Below are positions 47,123 to 60,109 of a DNA stretch of 64,000 nt, piece by piece. The position numbers and the translations under genes were made by a program. The number at the start of each line of letters is the position of its first letter. Within the stretch, counting starts at the first letter, position 1. The notes beneath the pieces were generated by a model that worked only from the letters and a program-made list of their open reading frames with translations, was not told where the DNA came from and made no database searches. The DNA comes from Laburnicola sp. R22_1 (lineage: Eukaryota > Ascomycota > Dothideomycetes > Pleosporales > Didymosphaeriaceae): the NCBI GenBank assembly GCA_014281115.1, contig JACONQ010000002.1, positions 1,426,001-1,490,000 on the forward strand. Reading direction: 5' to 3'.

Positions 47123-49240
47123 TACAGTAGGGTGACACAAAAAAAGCGTCTAGTAAAAAGATATCTTTTTAAAAGTTGTATAACTAGGTGGGTTTTACTA
47201 CTATGTAAATAAAAAGTATACCGTTTTAAGGAGGAGTTTTAGGAGATTTAGTATAGAAGGTTAGTAAGAGCTTAGTAATCAGCGCTAACTAGAGGTATCT
47301 TAGTAAAGTTAAGGGAATCTTTTCTTAAAACTTTGACCCTATATAACTTTTTTGTCTACGTAGATAAAATTCTATAACTTATATATATTATAGTTTAGTT
47401 CATAAGGACAATATGACTTAATTTTTATTATAGTTTTATTCATAGAAATAATAATTATAAAGAAAAAGATAAAAATAATTAAAATTAAACAATTAGATAG
47501 AACTAGTAAATAATATATAACTAGTAGTTAGTATACCATCCTTTAGCCTCTATAACGTCATTATAACGCTTAGGCAAAGATAGTATACAATGATCTATAG
47601 CCTCCTGTGGAATTAAATCCCACTCCTCTTGTATAGCTCTTTTAAAGGCTTGTACACTAGATTTACTAGTGCCAAAGCCTAAAGAAGCCCTATTTCTTTT
47701 TCCTAGCCTATCTTTTAATAGACTCCAAACGTTTTCTATAGGATTTAAGTCTGGTGAATAGGGTGGATGCCCAAAAACAAAGACTTTATTCCTAGAAAAC
47801 CACCTTTTCACCTGTAGAGTTCCGTGGATCTTCGAATTATCCTGTTGAAATTTCCAGCCTAGTTATAATTAGTATAAAGAATAAGATTATAAAAATATAA
47901 TATATATATATATTATATATATTAAAAAAAAAAGAAAAAGAAGAAAAAGAGAGGTACTTTACTTACCTCTTTTTAAAAGAGGTTTTAAGACAGGATTTAA
48001 ACACTCCTGTATATATCTAGTGTTATTAAAGGTCCTAGTTTTAATAGGGTCCCTTAAAAACACTAGTTTAGAACGTCCTCCTATCCAAATACAGTCCCAG
48101 ACTAAGATAGAAATATCTCGCGCTTTTAGTGAATTAGTACTAGCTCAAAAAAAAAGATATTAAAAAAGTAAAATAGCGCAATTATAGAGAAAAACGGGCT
48201 CTATAATTTTAGAATTTAAAAGAAATTAATAACTTACTAGTTGTTCGGTTTTTGCGCTATTCAGGCTCAATTTTCGATTTTCCCCTTTTTCTTATATATT
48301 CTTGCCTATTACCATGCCCCCTTTGGATAGTAGACTCGTCAGAAAATATAACTTCAGCAAAGTTAATATTTTCTAGCTCCTTAACTATCTCTTTAGCCTA
48401 GAATTCTCTTCTTTTAGCTCTTTCTTTATTTAAACAGGCCTTTTTCTTAGTGACATTAAAAGAATAGTCTACTCCTTTTAAAACTCTCTATAACGTCCTC
48501 TTAGTAAAGCCAAAACTATTCTCTTCTAATAGCCTCTTATTTGTCTTCTTAGGGCTTTTAGTTAAATCCTATTAATAACTCTTTTCTCCCTAGAAGTAAC
48601 CTTAGTTACTCTCCTTGTTTTACCCCTTTTAATAAGTTATCTCCCTTATTTTTCTTATTAATACGTCTAATAGCAGTCTTAATAGATTGTAGAGGCTTAT
48701 TAAGGGTAGTAGCAATAGTAAAATTAGAAGTATTTGCTTTTTTAAGTAAAGAAACTTAACTTTCGAGTTTTAACAATTTTGGCTCCATTCGAGGAAATAC
48801 AAAAGAGAAAATTTACTAGACAAAAGATATTATATTATACTATAATCTTAGTTATATATCACGTGATTTAATTAACTTTTACAATCACGTAATTTTTTAA
48901 CCTTACATAATTTCTTAATTAAGTTATATAAGTACTCGAAATTTTGCTTACGTAATCTACACTAGGCCTAGAATAGCTAGTAAAAACATTAGCCTAGTAG
49001 CATACTAAATAAAAAAGTCATAACGCCTTAAAATTGACTTTTTAGAAACACTAAGTTTAGAGATAGATAACTTAAGGACCCTGCTTAGTAAGCACGTCAC
49101 TAGTACGTAATCTTAACCTCCTATATTTCCTCTTCAAAACCGTATACTTTTTATTTACATAGTATTAAAACTCACTTAGTTATATAACTTTTAAAAAGGT
49201 ATCTTTTTTCTAGGCGCTTTTTTTGTGTCACCCTACTGTA
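47123..49240 (-). mobile_element. Tc1/mariner element with long inverted repeats and introns
   Basis: Element 47125-49238 (2114 bp) starting CAGTAGGGTGACACAAAA, with TA at both flanks. The inverted repeats extend for about 125 bp with scattered transitions. It is inserted in D6, and D2 near 43628 represents the site without it. Confidence 0.92.
47521..48788 (-). pseudogene. Tc1/mariner DD34E transposase, intron-containing, N-terminus broken
   Basis: The minus-strand ATG is near 48788. Exon 1 holds VIFSDESTIQRGHGNRQEY (first catalytic Asp). A GTAAGT donor at 48237 opens an intron whose acceptor lies near 48140 (exact site uncertain). Exon 2 reads ARDISILVWDCIWIGGRSKL and ends at 47967. Intron 2 is 47966-47859 (GTAAGT..CTAG, 108 bp). 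Exon 3, 47858-47521, is clean: WKFQQDNSKIHGT (second Asp), PPYSPDLNPIENVW (final Glu), ending GWYTNY. The catalytic triad is therefore intact. The N-terminal DNA-binding part has several stops and apparent frame changes, so the copy is probably inactive unless further introns exist. Confidence 0.85.
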
Positions 49241-50451
49241 CACTTACTATCTAATACTATAACTATAAATATCTAGCGCATTTATATAACACTCTTCTTT
49301 CCTAGCAACTTATTAATAAACACCTTTATCTTCTCTTTCTTCTTGCCCTTAATTTTATCCTCTATTACCGCCTTCCTAACTAGCAGTTATATAAGAAACT
49401 ATAGTAAGAACTCTATATATTTATTACTACGCCTATAGTTACTAATTTATTACTAGCCTAACTAGTATACTAGAACTACCTTATATAGGGTAAGGTATAC
49501 CTACTTTCTATTAATAATCTTATAAATAGAGTAATACTCTAGTATAAATCTAGTAATTTTAAGCAAATAGATTATTAGAGTATACTTTTAGGCAGTGTTA
49601 ACAGCAATATTAGTATTAGCACTAGAGCCTAGGAAGATAGTAGGAAATAAAGCAATAATAAAAGTCTTCTTAAGATTAACTTTAATATAGAGATAAAGTG
49701 TTAGTGTACCTATAGTGTGTGTAAGCTTCTATTTAGTATATATCTTATAAGTAGTATAAACCTACTAATATAATAGCTATTACTTCTAGGAATTTTTAAA
49801 GATAATAGTAGAGAGAGATAATAGTTGTAGTGTTGTACTAGTTATAGTGCTAGCGCTATCTTATACCTTTTTCCTCCCCACTCTAAACTATATTATAGTA
49901 CTATAGTCTTATTATATTTTGTATATAATTTTTTTATTTACTTAAAGTGCGCGCGCTAAGCCTACTAAGCTCGCTTAGCTTACTTATAACACGCTAACCC
50001 CTTTTATTAACACTTTAAAACGCTTTTCTGTGTATATAATAGTAGGAGAAATAACTACTATTATTATAATAATTTTATTAAGAACTCCTTAGTTAAAAAA
50101 AACTATAAACTAAAGCGTATATAAAACTTCATAATTCTAGGCTTACTTTATTTATCTAATACTAAAATATAGCCGTAAATTATATTTCTAAAGTGAAAAT
50201 ATTTTATATTTAGATTATATTTATACACTATAATAACCTAACTACCTTCTCTATATGCTTTTACTCTATTATATACCTTTATAGCTCCTATACTATATAT
50301 TATAGTACTTTATACTCTTTTATTTACAAAAAAAACGCGCTTATATTATTATTAATATATAGTAGCACTTTGCGCATTACTTATATATCTAGCTATACGT
50401 TTTTTCTCTAGCGCAATACCTTATCAAGGCTCTAAGAAATTAATAAAGATT

Positions 50452-50570
50452 TTAGAAAGTTCTAGAAAGTTCTAAAAAGTCCTAGAAAGTCCTAGGAAGT
50501 TCTAGAAAGTTCTAGAAAGTTCTAGAAAGTTCTAGAAAGTTCTAGAAAGTTCTAGAAAGTTCTAGAAAGT
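50452..50570. repeat. 10 bp minisatellite (TCTAGAAAGT)n, a tandem heat-shock-element pattern
   Basis: About twelve units; seven of the last are perfect. Each unit gives GAA and TTC triplets alternating every 5 bp (GAAAGTTCTAGAAAGTTC), exactly the nGAAnnTTCn pattern bound by heat-shock factor. It stands 25 bp before an ATG at 50596. Confidence 0.9.
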
Positions 50571-50595
50571 ATAGAGTTACTACATCTATACTAAT

Positions 50596-51780
50596 ATGGC
50601 TCTAGTTAAAAAGAAGAAGCTAGATATGCGAAGAATATATTATAGGGCTAGGAAATAAAGAGTAGGTTAAACCTAAAGGCGTTCTTATATTACATAGGTA
50701 TCTATAGTAGATAATAAGACTCTAGTAGCTCTTCTCTATTATATAACTACTATATCACTTACTAGGCTAAAGAATATTATTAATTACGCTAGGTCTATTT
50801 AATTATTATAATACTAGTAAGATGTTATTTAATTATATCTTTTAAGAATTCTATTTTATAATATAAATGTATTAAAGAAAAACGAGCTAGAATCTTATAT
50901 TTAGTAAGCGAAGTAGATAAGCTTACTATGTAAGAAAAAAAGCTAAACGACTAAACTATATACATGCTTATAAAAAGGAGTAGGGCTAAAATAGTACTGC
51001 TTACATAATTATAGGCACATACTTGCACCTAGTTAGAGCCTTATTACTATAACATACTCTCTAGATAGACTGCGTAAGTAGCGCGCCTACTTATATAATG
51101 TAGCTTAAAATAACCCTATCTTTAATTAGCTTGCTAATTAAGTGCCTAACTAAGCAACTAATTACTTATAATAGTGTAATTTCTTAAGCGTTTATAGTTA
51201 TATAAGTCTATAATAGCTTTTTATTAATAATAAACTCTACTTGCCTACTCTCTATCTCTTCTCTTAGTTTCTTTAGTTAGTTTTTCTATAGGCGTAAGTT
51301 AATTGTCCCTACCTCCTATTTTTTACTTAATATTTATTAACTACTAACTAGAACGTATATATTATATTAATTTAATTTGCAAGTCTATAAAATTGTAAGT
51401 AAAACTTAGTTAATACAAACTTAAGCGCAAGGCTAAAGAATTATAAAAATAAATTGCTTAACTTTTATTACTAATACGCTAATCTAGTTGCCTATTAAAA
51501 TAGGCTTCTAATAAGAACTCTGCTAATCCTCTAAGTATATATATAATAACTAAGAAGAAGGTGTTAAAATAGAAATACGCTTAAATTATAATACCTAAGC
51601 AGTCTAAGCCTATTAAGAAGCCTCCCTAATTACGTAAGAAAACTTTAAAGTTAATAAATAATAATTAAGTTACTTTTATAGCTAAACCTTTAAGTAAACC
51701 TTAGTTTATAATTAATTCTAAAACTCTTATAAATAAGAAGAGTAAGAAAGGTAAGCTTAGTTTAGCTTATACTTAAATAT
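50596..51780 (+). pseudogene. RIP-degraded open region of unknown family
   Basis: Starts MALVKKKKLDMRRIYYRARK and continues with many TAG/TAA codons. No family recognised. It could be a transposon gene driven from the minisatellite region, but that is speculative. Confidence 0.3.
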
Positions 51781-51796
51781 ATAGCCCTAAGTATAG

Positions 51797-51925
51797 TATG
51801 TTATTTTTTTACGACTAAGAGGTTTCTAATAAAAATATTACAATAATAGTAGATATTCCTTCTACTATTATATACACAGAAAAGCGTTTTAAGGTGTTAA
51901 TAAAAAGGGTTAGCGCGTTACAAGC
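51797..51925 (-). mobile_element. D3: short D-family retroposon
   Basis: 129 bp retaining only the A-run end of the family (on the plus strand, a T-run then ACGACTAAGAGGTTTC). The 13 bp duplication GCCCTAAGTATAG is at 51784-51796 and 51926-51938. Confidence 0.82.
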
Positions 51926-51938
51926 GCCCTAAGTATAG

Positions 51939-53116
51939 GTATCTATATATTAGGTGCCTTAAATCTAGTCTTTTTAGTAGCTTAGATAGTAGGTATTTTA
52001 AGAATATAGTAAGTAAATGCTTAAACACACGCTATTATTATTGTGTGTCTAGTTATATATATAAGCCTTTATATAAACTTTTAATTCATTTTAGTACTTC
52101 TTCTTTGCTAATATTCTCTAGACCTAAGAAGCTTAAAGAGAAGGCGCGCTAGTTTATTTAGTGTTAGGTAAATAATAATTTAGTATATAATAATATGCAC
52201 TTTTTCTAATTATTTATTAATTTGTATAGTACTAATCTTCTTCTTCCCTAGAGTTAATTCGTAATATTACGTAATTCTGGGCCGGCTGTTTAACTAACTA
52301 CTATATTACGTAATTAATAATTTCTTTACCAATATTTTTTGCTATAATAATAACAATAATAATTATAATAGTAACTAACCTAACTAGCTTATTACTCTTC
52401 TATAGTAGATCTTCTCTTGCAACTAGTAAGCTGTATATTATCTTCTAGAACCTTACTACTACTGCCTATCTTCTCTATACTCTCGCCACTACTACTTGTC
52501 CTTACCCTTACCCTTATTACTTCCAGTTCCCCGCCTTAATAGTAGTCTAGATAATTACTACTACCTTAATAAGCTTCTTACGCTACTACTATACCTTTAG
52601 TGTTTTATATATTATAATAAACTCTTTCTTCTCTTTACTCTAGTTCTTGCCCTTATAGTTCTTATTACCTTTATTTTTAGTTATATTTTTAAGCTTTTAT
52701 AGTATAATCTCTATATTATACTATTATTGCGTTATAAAGGCTGCGTCTTTTTTGCTAATATCTAGGTACTAAAAGACTATCTTATACTCTAAGATCTAAA
52801 GGCATAAGGCGCAGCAAATTAGCCTAAAAATATTACTAATAGGGTACTTAAAGATAAGCTCTAAAGGCCCCTTTAATAATCCTTCTAGTCGCACAAGGTT
52901 GCTAAATCTCTAGGGATTATTCTTAACTTTATCTAGCTAGTTATCTATACCCTAACTAAATTTAATAATAGCCGTGTCGCTATAGGTATTAGACTTAGAT
53001 ATATTATTAGATTGCTAGAAAGTAGTTATTACATTGCTAGATATAATAGATAAAAGGTTAAATTTAAAAAACATAGTATTATATATTAAAGTAAAGATTT
53101 AGTATACTAGGCATTA
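51939..53116. other. RIP-degraded sequence, unidentified
   Basis: AT-rich, with short Pro/Thr/Leu-rich readings near 52400-52700. No gene supported. Confidence 0.4.
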
Positions 53117-53480
53117 CTAATATTATAAGAGACTTATACACTATATGTATAGCAAACTATAGTTACGCTACTATTAGGTTGCAAGCGCGATAACTAAACT
53201 ATAGTTAAGTGTCCTATTGCCTATACTACTCCTATAGTTACAACTCTATAGTCTACTAGTTAAGAAATAATATATAACTTAGTTATGCCTAATTATTTAT
53301 TAACTGCTATTCTTAATGCTGTTGTGTAGAATATTAATAACAAAATTATTATTATTTTATATATATTTTATTACTACTACTATGTACTAGGTACTAGGTT
53401 TTAGTGCCTTTTATTTTACTCCTCTCTATATATAGTGTAGACTTAACCTTGGTTAGAATCTTCACACAACAAAGATCTTT
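53117..53480 (-). repeat. Repeat E copy 3 and downstream segment, possible 3' LTR
   Basis: On the minus strand it runs from TGTTGTGTGAAGATTC through the E core and on into sequence that also follows E copies 1 and 4 (TTAACTAGTAGACTAT..CTATAGTTTGCTATAC). If E plus this segment is an LTR, it would close the Copia lineage relic to its right. Confidence 0.5.
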
Positions 53481-56050
53481 AATAGTACTAATCTTCTTAT
53501 CCTAATTTTATAAAGTGTCTTAAGAATTGCTTAAAGATATATTTAAGTAAGAAAAAAATAAAGAAGAATAGTACTTTATCTTCTAATCCTCTCTTAAGTA
53601 AGGGTAGTAAACACTAGTTTCTTATAAAAGATTGTGGCGCTATTATACTTGTTAAGGATACCCCTATAGGTTAGATTAATTTTACTTAATTAAGTCTATC
53701 CAGTTAAGCGCTTTTATTCTATAATATAAATTATCCTACGTTAATACTTAATTACGCTTCTAATTAGCATTAGGGTATTTAGTATAGTGCTGCTTAGACT
53801 AGTTTAGATGCGCTATAAGGTTATATAATTACAAATTAGTTAATTAACTAACCTTCTAATTAGTATATTACTCTTCCTATAGCTATAATTAACGCGTAGT
53901 AATCTACTTAGGTTATTAGCGTTTATAATTTATTTTACCTATCTACTTCTACTTTACGCAAGATCGCTTAGCCTTACTTGTTAAAGAAATAGGTTACTTA
54001 AATAACTAATAACTTCTTAAAGCGTAAGTTTAATACTCTAGCTATAATTAATTATTACACTCTGCTAAGCAAAGCTTAATTTACTTTAATTAAAGCTGTA
54101 TAGTTATTATCTTTAAAGGATATTATAGTGCGCGTCTTAGATTTAACTAGATAGGCTAGCGCGTTAACTACTTAATATAATTAAGGATTAGGAATACTCT
54201 CTTAGTAGAAGGTTATAGATCTAATTAATTCTGTTACTTGTCTAAAAAAAGATATTAATACTTATTTTTAATTCTTAGTAGTAATTGCTTAAGAGGATTA
54301 GGGTTGTATAATTATGCTTTTTCTAATAATTAATAACAATCTTAGAAGCTATGAAGTTTTAAAGATCTATTTGCCTAGCGTAGTATAAATCCTTAGAATT
54401 ATTTAGCTTAGTGTGCTTTAGTGTTTAGTAATTAACTACGTAGTCTTTAAAATTGCTCTATAACTATTAGTCTTATTTACTAGGGTAGTGAATAGGGTGT
54501 TTAATCTACTTATAAGTCTCTTTATCCTTATTATAAAACTCTTTCTAGTATAGTACTAATTATTTAGGGCCTCTAGCTACTAGCTCTAAACTAGCTAATA
54601 AGTTACTTAACCGGTCTCGACTAAGATCCACAGATGCTTCACAGTCAGATCACATAATTAAGGAACTTTTTAATTTTAGAAATAACGCAGTTATAGGCAA
54701 TTACTGCCTACAGCTAGTTTAGCAGCTTTTAAATATTATTTAACTACTTAGCACCTCTCTTATTACACTCTTTTAGCTTTTAAAGAAACTTATTATTATC
54801 TATAGTATTAAGTAGCCTTATTAGATTCCTCCTCTACTATGTAATATATTCTAGGTTTGTCTTAGTCTATTAAGTAGTATCTGCGCGTATTATTAATACG
54901 TATATAACCTAAGCTACTAAATAATAGTATAGACTATATATATATATAGCGTAGCAATCTAGTATAAGTAACGTAACTAGAAGCTTATTACTATTAGCTA
55001 TCTTAAGCTTTAGCTTCTTTCTAGCAATAATTACAAGCTTATTAATTATTTTTTAGGCATGCAAAGAGGGGTCTATAGTAGATTAGGTATACTTAAAGTT
55101 AAACTTCGCTTTATAGCATAGTTATATCTTTATCTTCTTTTTTTATTTACCTTTTTTACGCTCTTCTTAATTACTAAGCAGGGGGCTCTGCTTTTTTTAT
55201 TATGTTATTTAAGATAAAAGCCTTTGTCGTGCTACCTCTAGGTAGTTAATTTAATGCCACATATATTTTTATCTTATTTAATTTAGCTATAATTATTAGT
55301 TGTAGTAGGTAGTGCGCAAGATAGTAGCGGAATTAGGCTCTCTTTATATAGGCGATAAGCACCTTAACTTTGTTACTACCTATATAGGCAAGATAAGTTA
55401 CTGCTTAATAATAGTTCTAAACTATAGTTAAGTTAACCCTATTAGTGTGCGTAATAGTCTTATAGCGTGCTAAATAATAAGCGCGTTATTAACTTAGTTA
55501 TATATATTTAAGTTTTTTTTTGCTAAGAGCTAGTATATAGAAAAATAGGCTATAGCTAGTTATTTCTTTTACTGAAGTATAGCTGCGGGATGCGGCTTTA
55601 TTCACAAAAAAAAGTTTACTTAAGAATATTGCACTGTCTATTAAGTAGCTCTAATCTTAGCCTAAGCACTCTAACCCTATTAGCAATAATAATAATAATA
55701 ATCTAGAAAGAGGACTATCTTCTTATATTGTAATAGAGAAACTATTAGACCTAAAAGGTGCTCCCTACTATAGCTAGACTAATTAAGAGGAACCTGGCCT
55801 AGAGCGTTATAAGGCTGCTTATAATATTTTATCTATTTATTAAGCTACTATAATTACAAACTAGTACGTATTCCTTAATAAGCTGTTTAATATTCTCTTA
55901 AAGAAGTAATTAACTAGATCTGTTTTAGATTATATATAGTACATAGACGTTAGTTTGTGCTTATAGAGTTTTATATTATAATCTTATTTATATAAGTTTA
56001 CTAAATACGTAGTAGCTTTATAGAGCTTAAATTTATAATAAATATATAAC
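53481..56050 (-). other. RIP-degraded interior of a probable retroelement
   Basis: No conserved motif is secure. A stretch at about 54611-54655 keeps CpA/TpG and GC unlike its surroundings (minus-strand reading SDCEASVDLSRDR). It is interrupted by a short retroposon at 55137-55262. Confidence 0.4.
55137..55262 (+). mobile_element. Short AC-family retroposon, copy A13
   Basis: Ends TTAATGCCAC. Flanked by ATATCTTTATCTT (55124-55136) and ATATTTTTATCTT (55263-55275), one transition apart. Confidence 0.75.
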
Positions 56051-56063
56051 TTATACTCTCTTT

Positions 56064-56193
56064 TGCTTTTTTGTAATTAACACCTTTTTTACGCTCTTTT
56101 TAATTACTAAGTAGGAGGCTCTGCTTTGTTTGTCATGTTATTTAAGATGAAAGCCTTTGTCGTGCTATCCCTAGGTAGTTAATTTAACGCCAC
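56064..56193 (+). mobile_element. Short AC-family retroposon, copy A14
   Basis: 130 bp ending AACGCCAC. The 11 bp duplication ATACTCTCTTT is at 56053-56063 and 56194-56204. Confidence 0.83.
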
Positions 56194-56204
56194 ATACTCT
56201 CTTT

Positions 56205-58330
56205 ATAATAAGTATACTTATAGTTTTCAAATTTAGAAGCTTTTTAAAGTAAGTAAACTACTATTAAGTAAGCGATTTTATAAGTCTATCTACTAACGTA
56301 TTACTTATTTTAAGGTAGGTAACCTTAAATTATCCTTTTGCATACTCTTAATATATCTATATATTCTAGATATTAATATAGAGCAGGCGAGTGTTTATAC
56401 ACTTATTCTTTCTAATAATTAGTTAGATTATTTATTAATTATTATAGAAAATATTTTATATAAATTTTAAATTAAGCTTAAGTTTCTTAACGAACTACTT
56501 TAGTGCTAATACTTCTTTGCTTATATACTTAAGTGTAAGTAGCTTAGCCTTAGTAGTAAAGGTTATAACTATGCTCTAATAAGTAGCCTTTTAGAGTATT
56601 ACTCTACTATAGAGTATAACTATATAGCTATAAGATAATCTCTAAGTTTCTAAATTATCTATAAATAACGCATTACTATTAATTATAAAATTAGGTTTAT
56701 TATACTAGCTATACTAAATTGACTACTAGCGCGTTCTTTAAAAATATATAATTACTTAATTAACTATAATAAAGTATTATTTGCTTAAATTTATTAGAAA
56801 GTACAAGAGCTTTAAAATAGGAAATATAATATTAGGCCTAATCATAATTACTATCTATAGTACTAAGCTAACGCGTTTCTAGTAGCTTTTAATCTTCGAC
56901 TTAGTCGCTTCTCTAGTACTCTTTATAAGTTCCTCTAATAGAAAAGGGTGTTATAAAGAAGCTTTTACTATTTTTAAGATTAAACTTCTTTGTAATCTTA
57001 TTAATATATATATTATAAATAAGCATAATTATTCTATTCTTATACTTTTAAAATTACTTAAATACCTAGAAACTATTTAACTAGTCCTTAGTTCTTAATT
57101 TTAGATTTTATTTTAACCTAACTCTAAAGCTTTTATACCTCTATTTTATAAGCTTTATTAAAGATTAAAAGTATATTATTAATATAGAAGAGTACTAAGC
57201 TTCTGTAATCTTTACTTATAAATAAATAAGGTTCTTTTTTTACTATAGTAAGTTCTATAGATCTTAGCAATCCTAAAAACTTCTTATACTAGAGTAGTGG
57301 CAAGTCTCTTAATTTATATAGAGCTTAATTAAGGGATATATACTTACTATATTGCTTAAACCTATTTAGAAGCTTATAGATAACTAGGTTTTTAGCTATA
57401 ATATAAGTGTTTAGGAATATTTCTACTATACTATATTAAATAATCTCTAGATTATTTTCTACAATAATTACTATTATAGTTCTAAATAACTATACTATAA
57501 GTATTGCTATATAGGTTAACTATAGCAAGTCCTTATCCTAAAGATTACCCCTTTTAATAATTTAAGCCTTATACTTTAGAAAGTACTTACTTTAATTAAA
57601 CTTATAGGTTTAAACCTACTTTAATAGGAGTAGTTATCTAGTAGCTTATACTAAATAAATTACTATTTAGGTTCCTTTCTTCTTAAGTATACTAATCTTA
57701 ATATAAGAGGCTTGCTTAAAGAGTTTTCTAAGTAGATATTTAGTAAGGTGTTTTTATAAGGTAAGTAGCTTTAGCAGCTTATTACTTTATAGGTAGACTT
57801 TATTCTTAGCCTAGTACTTATATCTATAGTCTACCTATTTTCTATTTTTCTAAAAGATAATTAAGGCGCATTTAGAGCTATAATAAATTGCTTTATACAC
57901 TAGATTTCTATTCCTTAGTTAGTAGAGTTTTAAGAAACTCTATACGCTTAGTATATTATTAACTAAGTTAAGTTTTAGCGTATAGTTAGATAATATAGAG
58001 TTATCTTTATAGTATCTAGCGTAAGAGTATAGTATTAGTAGTTATTAAATTAGTTTAATTTCTTTCATATCTAAATCTTCTTTAGTATTATTATATAGTT
58101 ATACGTCTAGGAAGTCTACTTATTTAGAGCCTACTTTACTAATACTAAGGTTATTAATAAAGGTTACTACCTACTATTTTTTATTAGTTGTATTTATACT
58201 CCTAATAGATAGTATATTTAACTACTTAGTAACCTTATTCTTAGATCTATAGTTCTTATCTATATAGCCTAGTTTGCTATATGTAAAACAAGTATATGTT
58301 TTAGTTCTATTAAATTATTATTTTTTATAG
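56205..58330 (-). pseudogene. Second Copia lineage: reverse transcriptase relic
   Basis: Minus-strand reading near 57500-57100 gives FRTIIVIIVENNLEII, YSIVEIFLNTY, KYISLN..ALYKLRDLPLL and LVLFYINNILLIF. These correspond in order to the Copia motifs around the first catalytic Asp (here Val-Glu), the F-L-N and A-L-Y-G-L-x-x-S-P blocks, and F-Y-V-D-D-I (both Asp now Asn). A reading at about 58290-58220 (TYTCFTYSKLGYIDKNY) fits a damaged CCHC knuckle. Sequence differs strongly from Copia-1/2, so this is a separate lineage. Integrase was not seen between knuckle and RT; it may be deleted. Confidence 0.72.
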
Positions 58331-59544
58331 AATCCTCTAAAGATGCGCTTATTTTAGTTGTTTAGTAGTATATTACTTTATCTATAGTTTAATATATATA
58401 CTACCTTATTCTTTCCTTTTTCTAGATTGTTATTAGTGCAACTATACTAAATTCCTTTTATAGACTAGTAGCTATAGAAATCTTATTTATATAGCTAAAG
58501 TACTATTTAGTAGTATATAGGTATCTTGCTATAGCTTAGTATTATATGAGAGTTATATTTTAGCTTGTAATTTAGTTTATACTATTTTATATTAATTTAG
58601 ATAGATTTATTTTATAGATTATTTAAGATATTAATAGCTGTTTTGCTACACAGCTGCTTTTTGCGTATAAATTGCTTTAATTCTTACTTATATATAACTA
58701 TTAAAGTGTTATTCCTTAACTAAATTTGTGTTGTATAGTGCTTAAACTTAGTAAAGTAGGTTTGCTTAAAAGTTTAAATAGCTTATTTTACTAGGAGTAT
58801 TCTATTAGTATTTCTAAAGAGTTATTAGAGTTAATTTTTAAAATTACTACAGGCTTTAATAACTTAATTAGTAGTGTCTCCTTTTCTATTCTTTCTAGCT
58901 AAATATAGTTCTAAGTATAGTTAAATTTAATTAGCAGCTTAGCCTTGTATATATATAGTAGTAAAAATAACTTTCTTCTTATTCTAAGTTTCCTTACTGT
59001 TAGCCTTTCCTAAGTTAAGGATATAGAAGTAGAGGTTAAGCTATAGAATCTATATCTTAAGCTTATCTTAAGTGCTATTATATAGGTGTAGTTTGCTAGC
59101 CTTATAATAGGTGTTATTTATTAGAGTAAGGTACTTAAAGTTACTTATATTAAGGGTGTTTAAGATGTTAAGACTAGTAAAGTAGCTAATTCTAATAGTT
59201 AGAGTTAGTTCTTAGATAGGAGCGTTATAATAAGGATAAGGGGTCTTAACTACTTGTACTAGTTAAAGAGGCATTAGTATTAAAAGTTATAATATAATAA
59301 ATTAATAATAAGGACCTAAGTATAATGTAAAAAATAGATTATTAAATAGGTTAAATATAAGTATTAAGAGAGATGCTTATAGTCCTATATACTTAGCTAT
59401 ATCCTAGAATTCTATAAGTTCTACTAGTCCTAAGAGTCCTAAAATCCTACAGCTAATAAAATTCCTTAGGATGCTAATAATTCTAGGACTTGTAACTTAA
59501 GTTATATAACGTCTTTACTATAGGCGCGCTAGGCTTTAGTGGCT
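58331..59544. other. RIP-degraded sequence, possible Gag region
   Basis: Leu/Ser/Ile-rich minus-strand readings continue from the knuckle upstream, but no family motif is firm. Confidence 0.35.
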
Positions 59545-60095
59545 ATGAGTGCTAGTGTCCCGCCAAAGGTTATATTGGATCCTAACAATTTTATACTAAG
59601 AACTTAAAGAAGTCTATTATACTATATAACTTTAATAAGCTTATTATATACTAGAATATTATTATATATTTTACTACTTTTTTAATTATAAATACCTACT
59701 TAGATGTCTAAAAATAGTTAGATATAGGTCTTAAGTTAATAGTAGATAGTAGTTCCTTTAGGAACCATTTAATAGTAACTCTCTTAGTAAGGCAGCTTAT
59801 ATTATCTTACGTAATAATAACTCTAGCAATAATAACCTTAGTAATAATAACTTTAGTAATAATAACTTTAGTAATAATAACTTTAGTAATAATAACTTTA
59901 GTAATAATAACTTTAGTAATAATAACTTTAGTAATAATATTAGCAATAATATTACTAATAACGCGACTCTAATAGATATTAATAAATTAGATAAAATCTA
60001 TAGTAATTTAGTAGGAATTTATAGTAGTTTAGTGTAAATTACTATAATACTTAAAATAATTAGAAATAAAACGCAATAGTTATATAAAAATTAAT
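59545..60095 (+). pseudogene. Copia-type Gag start and Asn-rich linker (plus strand)
   Basis: ATG 59545 starts MSASVPPKVILDPNNF, resembling Copia Gag N-termini, in an unusually unmutated patch (59540-59600). Further on, one frame gives SNNNF repeats, then ATLIDINKLDKIYSN, similar to the region before a Gag zinc knuckle. It ends where AC3 inserts. It is on the opposite strand from the reverse transcriptase relic at 56.2-58.3 kb, so it is probably a different insertion. Confidence 0.4.
59816..59945. repeat. 15 bp minisatellite (TAATAATAACTTTAG)n
   Basis: About eight units, the central ones perfect. In one plus-strand frame it encodes Ser-Asn-Asn-Asn-Phe repeats. Confidence 0.9.
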
Positions 60096-60109
60096 ATATA
60101 GTTAGATAG

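Larger units (their letters stand above)
46706..50105 (+). repeat. D6: D-family copy split by a retroposon and a Tc1/mariner element
   Basis: D-like sequence resumes after each insertion (for example CACTTACTATCTAATACTATAAC at 49241 matches 43628 in D2) and ends near 50105 at TTAGTTAAAAAAAAC. The left limit is uncertain. Confidence 0.6.
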
